Shown here: piece after piece, positions 57,819 through 64,000 of the stretch
How positions within the stretch are numbered: position 1 is the stretch's first letter
Layout: each line of letters opens with the position of its first letter
Assembly (NCBI GenBank): GCA_948144175.1
Contig: CANXME010002127.1
Span: 2,852,001 to 2,916,000 of the forward strand
Length of the DNA stretch: 64,000 bases
Reading direction: 5' to 3'
Source of the DNA: Closterium sp. NIES-65
Lineage: Eukaryota > Streptophyta > Zygnematophyceae > Desmidiales > Closteriaceae
Notes under the pieces: model-generated
Database searches by the model: none
Told to the model about the DNA's origin: nothing
The model's input: the letters and a program-made list of their open reading frames with translations, nothing else
Program-made: the position numbers and the translations under genes

Positions 57819-57834
57819 TGGTTTTAGAGCAGGA

Positions 57835-57862
57835 GGTCCCTAGGACCTAACTGTATGGGCCC
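57835..57862 (+). promoter_or_regulatory. Post-PBS hairpin and GGGCCC block, element F
   Basis: GGTCC (57835-57839) pairs with GGACC (57843-57847), loop of three; GGGCCCACC has its palindrome at 57857-57862. Confidence 0.7.
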
Positions 57863-57879
57863 ACCGTCCCTTTTTTTTT

Positions 57880-58500
57880 CCGCCGAGTTGCGCCCTACTA
57901 TCGCCCCTAGCGGGCCCTTACTGCTGCGTCGTGCCCTGCTGCTGCGTCGCGCCCTGCGGCCGCGTCGCGCCCTACTGCCGCGTCGCGCCTTGCTGCCGAG
58001 TCGCGCGCGCTGCTGCTGCATCGCCCGACCGCCGCGACGCGCGCGCGCAGCTGCGTCGCCCGCCTGCCGCGTCGCATGCCTTTTCGCCGCGTCGCCCGCG
58101 CCCTGATGCGCTGCCCGCGCCTTGCTGCGCTGGCCGCGCCCTTCCGCGCCGGCCGCGCCCTACTGCGCCGCCCGCGCCCTGCTGCGCCCACCGCGCCTGC
58201 TGCGCCGCCCGCGCCCTGCTGAGCCCGCCGCGCCCTGCTGCGCCGCCCACGCCCTGCTGCGCCGCCCGCTCTCTGCTGCGCCGGCCGCGCCTTGCTGCGC
58301 CGGCCGCGCCCTGCTGCTCCGCCCGCTCTCTGTTGCGCTGCCCACGCCCTGCTTAGCCACCCGCGCCCTGATGCGCCGCTCGCGCCCTATTGCGCCGCCC
58401 AGCCACCTGCGCCCTGCTGAGCCGCCCGCGCCCTACTACGCAGCCCGCGCCTTACTGCGCCGCTCGCGCCCTACTGCGCCGCCCGCGCCCTCCTGCGTCG
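57880..58500 (+). repeat. GC-rich leader array of copia F
   Basis: Units of about 18-20 bp around gcgccgcccgcgccctgct between the 5' LTR and the gag start. Open frames on both strands here (Ala/Arg/Pro-rich) are compositional. Confidence 0.85.
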
Positions 58501-58531
58501 CGCGTCCTGCTACTCGTCACCGCCTAGCGCC

Positions 58532-61500
58532 ATGGCCACTCTTCGTGTTCTGTCCTTCGACACTGAGGGCCGCCCTGTAGAGTTCGACGCCTGGCTCGAT
58601 GACTTGCAACTCTACCTGATTAGCACCAGCAAAGACGAGATCTCCCTCGTTGATCACACCTCCGGTGCTCTAGCTGCTCCTGCTGACACAGCTGCCCGCC
58701 TTGCTATTCGCAACCACCTACCGCTGGCAGAACTTAAGCACTTTGGCGAGCACAAAACCGCTAACGCCCTGTACGACGCTGTAGTTGCTCGCTACTCCTC
58801 CCCTGCCACTGCTGCGCTCAGCCGCCTCATGCTGCCGTACCTGTTCCCCGAGCTGTCGAGCTTTGCCACCGTAGCCGACATCATCACTGACCTTTGCTCT
58901 AGTGACGCTCGTGTCCGTGCCGCACTCCGCAATGAGTTTGTTGCCCAGCACCCCCCTCCGATGTACTGGACGCTCCACTTTATAGTGACCCGCCTCCCTG
59001 ACACCCTTCTCTCAGTCAGGGATCACTTCCTAGCGCGCTGTCCCTCCGACCTCACCATAGACTTCCTAGAGGAGCACCTCTTAGCCGCTGAGAGTAGCAT
59101 TGTTAGTGTGGCTGCTGCTCGTGGTGCTCCTCGCACCCCCATCTTTGAGGGGTGCGCTTCTTCCCCTCTTGCCCCCTCCTACGCCACAGCTGCCGCTGTA
59201 GACTTCCTCGGAGCCGACTCGATTGGTGCTGCCTCCACTTCTGCTAGGTGGCGCCGCACCGGCAAGGGCAAGGGGGGCAAGGGCGGTGGTGGCGGTGGCG
59301 GCGGAGGAGGAGGTGGAGGTGGTGGAGGTGGCGGTGGAAGTGGAGGCAGTGGCGGCGGGAGTGCTGGTGGGAGTGGTAGCGGCGGTGGAGGAGGTGGTGG
59401 TGGTGGCGGCGGTGGGAGTGGCGGTGGTGGCGGTAGCGGCGGTGGTGGCGGTAGCGGCGAAGGTGGAGGCAGTGGAGGCGGTGGCGCTCGTGGTGGAGGC
59501 GCTGGTCAGAGACAGCAGCAGCAGCGGTCCCTTACGCCTCAGCAGCTTCATGAGTGGTTGGCTCAGAGGGGTACGTCTGGGGGTTCTCGCTGTACGTATG
59601 TCATTCGCACTGGTGAGCGTGCTGGTCAGACATGCGGCAAGCCCCACCCCCAGCAGCGTTGCTTCTCCCGCCTTGACGTCGCCTGGCGTGATGAGATGGG
59701 GGCAGAGGTTGGGACCCCTCGCTGGTTTGATCTGCTTAAGAAGGGTGTAGACATCTTTGCTCTTGACTATGATGCTATTCTTGCTGCCATGTATGCATTG
59801 TCTGTTAGTGCTGAGGGTGACTGCTACCTGTGTCTGCCGCCTGATCCAGGTATAGAGTCAGCGGCTCTTGGTGCTTGCCAGTCTGCGCTCTCAGGTACCG
59901 CGTCCACTGCCTTAGGTGCGGGTGAGTCTGCGCTGTCAGGTACTGCGCCTTCTACTGCCTTGCACACCTTCACTCTTAACTCAGGTGCTTCCACGTGTTT
60001 CTTCCGCGACAGCACAGCCCTCACACCGCTCCCTGCACCAGTTGCAGTCTCCCTGGCTGACCCCTCGGGGGGTCCATTCCTTGCACGGTCTACCACTGTG
60101 CTTCCTTGCCCAGCGGTCCCGTCTGGTTCACTGTCAGGTCTCCACCTCCCCTCGTTCTCTTCGAGCTTGGTGAGCAACGCTGTCCTTCAGGACCACTGGG
60201 TTGATACCTTCACCCCTGGAGGACAGCGTGTGGCGATCTGTACGTGCTCCAGGACTGGGCGACACCTGGCCACGTTCACGCGTGCTCCAGGGTTGAGCCT
60301 TAACACACTGACTACTGTGTCTCCCCAGGTCGCTGCTGTCGGTCAGGCGTCTGCGTCAGGTCAGGTAGACTCCCCTTGCTTGTGTCGCTCCCTGTCGCAC
60401 CAGACCGTTCTCTGGCACCACCGTCTGGGCCACCCCTCCTTGCCCCATCCTCGTGACATGCACCGTCTCGTCCTTGTGTCTGGTCTTCCGCGGACCCTAC
60501 CTCGCCTCCCTGCTTCGCGTGCCCCGGCCTGCCTTCCTTGCGTCGAGGGGCGGCAGCGCGCCGCTCCTCACTCCTCCTCGTTTCCTCCGACAGAGGCTCC
60601 GCTGCAGACTCTCCACATGGACGTGTGGGGCCCCGCCCGCGTCAGCGGACGGGGTGGAGAGCGGTACTTCCTGCTGGTAGTTGACGACTACTCGCGTTAC
60701 ACCACGGTCTTCCCCTTGCGCACCAAGGGTGAGGTCCCTGCTGTCCTGATCCCTTGGATCCGAGCGGTTCGTCTCCAGCTACGCAGGAGGTTTCAGACCG
60801 ACCTCCCTGTTCTGCGTCTGCACTCTGACAGGGGCGGAGAGTTCGCCTCCGACCTCTTGCGCGGCTTCTGTCAGGAGGAGGGCATCACCCAGTCTTACAC
60901 GCTTCCGGGCTCATCGCAGCAAAATGGGGTTGCTGAGCGCCGCATTGGCCTGGTCATGGAGATCGCTCGTACCTCCTTGATCCATGCGGCGGCTCCCCAT
61001 TTTCTGTGGTCGTTTGCGGTCCGGTACGCCGCACAGCAGCTCAACCTCTGGCCCCGTGTCTCCGTTCCGGAGACCTCGCCCACACTGAGGTGGACGGGGG
61101 AGGTTGGTGATGCGTCGGTGTTCCGGGTCTGGGGTGCCCGTGCTCTTGTTTGCAATACGTCCGCGGACAAGCTCTCCTCCCGCACCCTTCCCTGTGTCTT
61201 CCTTGGCTTTCCGACTGACGCGCCTGGCTGGCAATTTTACCACCCCGCCTCGCGCAGGGTCCTGTCTTCTCAGGACGTTACCTTTGACGAGTCAGTCCCT
61301 TTCTACCGCCTCTTTCCCTACCGCACTGCCCCTCTCCCTCCCCCGCCGCTCTTCCTCACTCCAGGTCCCCTTCCGGTAGACCCCCTTCCCCCCCAGGGTC
61401 CTGCTCCTTCAGGTGTGTCTCAGGTAGACCCGCCTCCCTTAGCTGAGCCTGTCGAGGTCACTAGTGACTCAGGTGCTGCTGAGGGTGGTACTGCTCGAGG

Positions 61501-62785
61501 TGCTGCGTCTGGGGGTGCTGAGCTGCTGCGTGAGGTGCTGGAGGGTGTGGAGCGTGGGGGTGCTGTGCCGGTGCGTGAGGTACTGGAGGGTGCGGAGCCT
61601 GGGGGTGCTGTGCCGGTTCGCGAGGTGCTGGAGGGTGCGGAGCCTAGGGGTGCTGTGCCGGTGAGTGAGGTCCCGGAGGGAGCTGGACTGATTTCTCGCC
61701 GGCCCCTTACGCCAGCGGAGCTGCGGGAGTGGTTTGCGGTTCGTCACTGACTGCGGCGGCGTCCTGGAGTTGGCGGTACTGCTGCTAGAGCTGGCGACAC
61801 TCGTGCTGCTGACACCACAGGCACTGGAGGTGCTCGTATTGGAGGTACTCGAGCTGCCGGGGCCGGTGGTGTTGGAGGAGGTCCTGCTGTAGACGCTGGA
61901 GCTGGAGGTTCCGGACCTTGGGGTGCGGCTGCTGGAGGTCCTGCAACTGGAGACCCTGGCGCTGCTGGTTCTGGTTCTGAGGATGCTGCTGGTGCTGGAG
62001 CTGCTGGAGCTGCCGGTGGAGCTGGTGGAGCTGCTATTGGTGCTGCTGGTGCTGGAGCTGCCGGAGGTGCTACTGGAGTTGCTGGTGGAGCTGGTGGAGC
62101 TGCTGGTGATGCTGCTGTTGGTGCTGCTGGTGCTGGAGCTGCTGGGGGTGCTGCTAGAGCTGCCGGTGAAGCTGGTGGTGCTGCTGTTGGTGCTGCTGGA
62201 GGTACTACTAGAGGTGCTCCCGCTGGTTCTAGAGGTGCTGAGCGGCTGCGGCCGTACTTCTTTCCACTCCTTCAGCAGGTTCTTGGTATCCCGCCCTCTC
62301 TTAGTCCACCCCCTTCCTTAGAGTGTCCACCACCTGTCCTGTCGCCGTCTCAGCTACAGCCTACCTCCCCCGTGCTTGCTCCGTCTCCTTACGCTGGTCT
62401 GACAGGAGGTCTTGTCGAGCGTCGTGAGCCTGCGTCTCGTCCTACGTCGCCTGTCCGTGCTGCTCGCACTGGTGGTCGTAGCTCGCGTCAGCGTTCTCCT
62501 CCTGTCCCCGGCACGCACCGGATGACTCTGCGTCCTTCCACTGCTCCTCAGCGTGCCCCTCTGACGTCTCCTCCTGATTCCTCTCTTCCTGTCCTTGCTG
62601 ACCCGGAGTCGGACTCCCTTCGTGCTGCTAGTCCCACTGCCATGTGTCTCCTGGCTACTGTTGTCACTGACCCTTCCTTTGAGTCTGCTGTTGCGTCTGC
62701 GCTGGTTGCCAAGCTTGTCGACTTTGCTGCTCGCTGTCGTCTAGACTACGCTGCCACTCTTGTTGCTGAGTCTGAGTCTGTCTGA
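58532..62785 (+). pseudogene. F Gag-Pol polyprotein with full Gag
   Basis: Open for 1,072 codons (58532-61750) from ATG. Order: Gag N-terminal domain (residues 1-240, MATLRVLSFDTEGRPVEFD to RLPDTLLSVRDHFLARCP), Gly-rich linker (about 245-325), LTPQQLHEWLA (about 330), cysteine motif C-X13-C-X3-H-X4-C (about 350-373), protease with LNSGAS (residue 483; the catalytic Asp is Asn), integrase HHRLGHP, HMDVWGP, SDRGGEF and GVAERRIG (about 630-810), integrase C-terminal domain, and a linker with EVLEGAEPGGAVPVR repeats. A TGA at 61748-61750 replaces TGG seen in relatives. The same frame continues through a Gly/Ala-rich stretch and RPYFFPLLQQVLG to a second TGA at 62783-62785. Then X4 interrupts. Confidence 0.9.
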
Positions 62786-62835
62786 CCTCCGTCCGTCGGG
62801 GGTGAGTGTGCCCTTGGCACGGACGTCCTTGAGGA

Positions 62836-64000
62836 TGTCAACGGGAGTTGCGTGTTGGCCCCGTCCACGCTTGGGCAGAGCCGACTTCGTGGTGGGGTGT
62901 ACGGAAGGTACAGCCGACTTGCAGCAGTGGGGACGCCGACTTGGACGAGCTGGTCGACGGGGTTGGTCGACTTGCTCGGCGCCACTGCAATGCCGCCGAC
63001 TTGGGAAGCCGACGGCCGACTTCAACTAGTGGTCGGCGATGTGGCACGTCGACCTGGAAGTCGGCGCCGACTTGCAAGGTCACCGACTTGCAAGGTCACC
63101 GACTTGCAAGGTCACCGACTTGCAAGGTCACCGACTTGCAAGGTCACCGACTTGCAAGGTCACCGACTTGCAAGGTCACCGACTTGCAAGGTCACCGACT
63201 TGCAAGGTCACCGACTTTGCAAGTCGGCGCCGACTGGAAGTCGGCGCCGACGTAGAAGGGGCGTCGACCTGGTGACGCCGACTTGGGTAGCTGACAACTG
63301 CACTGGTCGACCAGGAGTGACGTCGACCTGGATCTGGTCGACCGGAGGAGTGGTCGACCTGGTGAGGTCGACCTGGTGTGGTTGTCGACTTGGGAGGTCG
63401 ACGAGCACATACAGGAGCAGCTGGTCGACATAGTTGCCCGGTCGACCAGGATACCTGGGTGACGAGTTTCTGCGAAGGAGTGCGACGGTCACCCAGGCGA
63501 AGTTGGCGAGACCGACCTCCATGGTGGTATCCCGAGGTCGTCGTGGCGGATCAGAGGCAGTCGCTAGCCCGAGGTTGACGTGGTGTGTGCGCTGTGCAGG
63601 TGACGAGACTTTGCATGCCAATCATCTGCGCGCACCTGCAAAGCGGGTGCACTGCTGTCCTGCGTGAGCAATGCTGGCACACCGTCAACCTGCAGCGTTG
63701 GCAAGCTGTCGACTTTGCACTGCTGTAGCGTGGTCGACCAAGTCGTGCTGGAACGCGGTCGACCATGCTGTGCTGGCAGTCGACCAACCTGAATGCTAGC
63801 TCTGATGTAGTCTTGCATTGCCAACTTCATTGGACCATTATTGACAACTTTCTCTAGTCAAACTCTTGCCAAATTGCCCCGTGAACTAGCAACCAGTGTG
63901 AGCACTAGGAAAACGTCTAAGGACCAACGAACGCAGACATCACACGAGCACACGTGCCTAGCCAGTACTCTAAGCTCCCGTTGTAGTAGTTATCTTCTCA
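62836..64000 (+). mobile_element. X4: X-family LTR or element start inside copia F
   Basis: Starts TGTCAACGGGAGTTGCGTGTTGG exactly where F coding sequence stops. This is the conserved 5' edge of the X LTRs (X1-X3 read TGTTAACGG...GTGTTGG on the minus strand). It shares the GCTTGGGCAGAG block, the GTCGAC-rich middle, the bi-directional gcagcgttggcaagc and tgctggcacacc segments, and aaactcttgccaa near 63866. It diverges after about 63890, and its right edge is not identifiable inside the window. Confidence 0.8.
63069..63216. repeat. 16-bp tandem array in X4
   Basis: About nine near-perfect copies of gacttgcaaggtcacc. X1 to X3 have other short arrays in the equivalent part of the LTR but not this unit. 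Confidence 0.93.

Larger units (their letters stand above)
57695..62835 (+). mobile_element. F: Ty1/copia element, 3' part interrupted
   Basis: 5' LTR 57695-57818 (124 bp, TGTCAAATGATATATATG to CTTTGACA) after the likely target site GGTGC (57690-57694). Primer-binding-site-like tggttttagagcagg at 57819, hairpin, GC leader (57880-58500), gag from 58532, protease, integrase, linker and the start of RT. At 62835 X4 breaks the frame in the segment that reads ECALGTDVLED in its relatives. RT catalytic part, RNase H and 3' LTR would lie past the window. Confidence 0.93.

Overview
The window looks like nuclear DNA of a streptophyte, most probably a charophyte green alga such as a zygnematophyte. That placement is inference. 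It rests on remains of a plant-type, intron-rich peroxisomal hydroxypyruvate reductase gene ending in Ser-Lys-Leu, on Ty1/copia elements whose primer-binding sites match the 3' end of plant initiator tRNA-Met (TGGTATCAGAGC type), and on GC-rich DNA. Nothing looks bacterial or organellar.

Layout. 1-966 is a 20-bp minisatellite. 1343-1836 is a pogo/mariner-like MITE. 2518-9688 (minus) is the host gene, hydroxypyruvate reductase, apparently decayed. It has in-frame stops, three exons present as extra degenerate tandem copies, and a non-coding LTR element (N1, 3834-6621) inserted about ten bases upstream of a splice acceptor. From about 10.4 kb to the end the window is almost pure nested transposon.

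Nesting, outer to inner. An old copia remnant P (10426-13340) holds a solo LTR X1 (11498-12607). A LINE (about 13342-25698) holds copia C (16827-23713), whose integrase holds a MITE (20378-20714). A second copia lineage, X, with 1.1-kb LTRs (about 25698-47128, three LTR/interior junctions) holds copia D (31996-38269) and copia E (38436-45877). A Ty3/gypsy remnant (47129-49551) holds non-coding element N2 (48019-49436) and abuts an inverted truncated relative (49552-49895). A miniature LTR element, TRIM (50133-56266), holds copia G (50264-56017) inside its 5' LTR. Copia H (56521 onward) holds copia F (57695 onward), which holds X4 (62836 to the window end). Five-base target duplications can be read for N1, N2, C, E, G and X1; D and TRIM have four of five bases matching.

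Elements C to H form one copia lineage with short LTRs (124-132 bp), GC-rich tandem-repeat leaders, and one long gag-pol frame. E and F carry a full Gag. C, D, G and H lack the N-terminal capsid-like part of Gag but keep the Gag C-terminus, and C, D and G also keep pol. No copy is fully intact. E is closest, with three nonsense codons, all CAG to TAG. G has a single nonsense codon but has lost the reverse-transcriptase YVDD box. The most interesting signals are a conserved hairpin plus GGGCCC block just after the primer-binding site, an unusual Gag cysteine motif, a peptide motif (LREW) shared by Gag and the integrase-RT linker, the capsid-less pol-bearing elements, and the exon duplications in the reductase gene.
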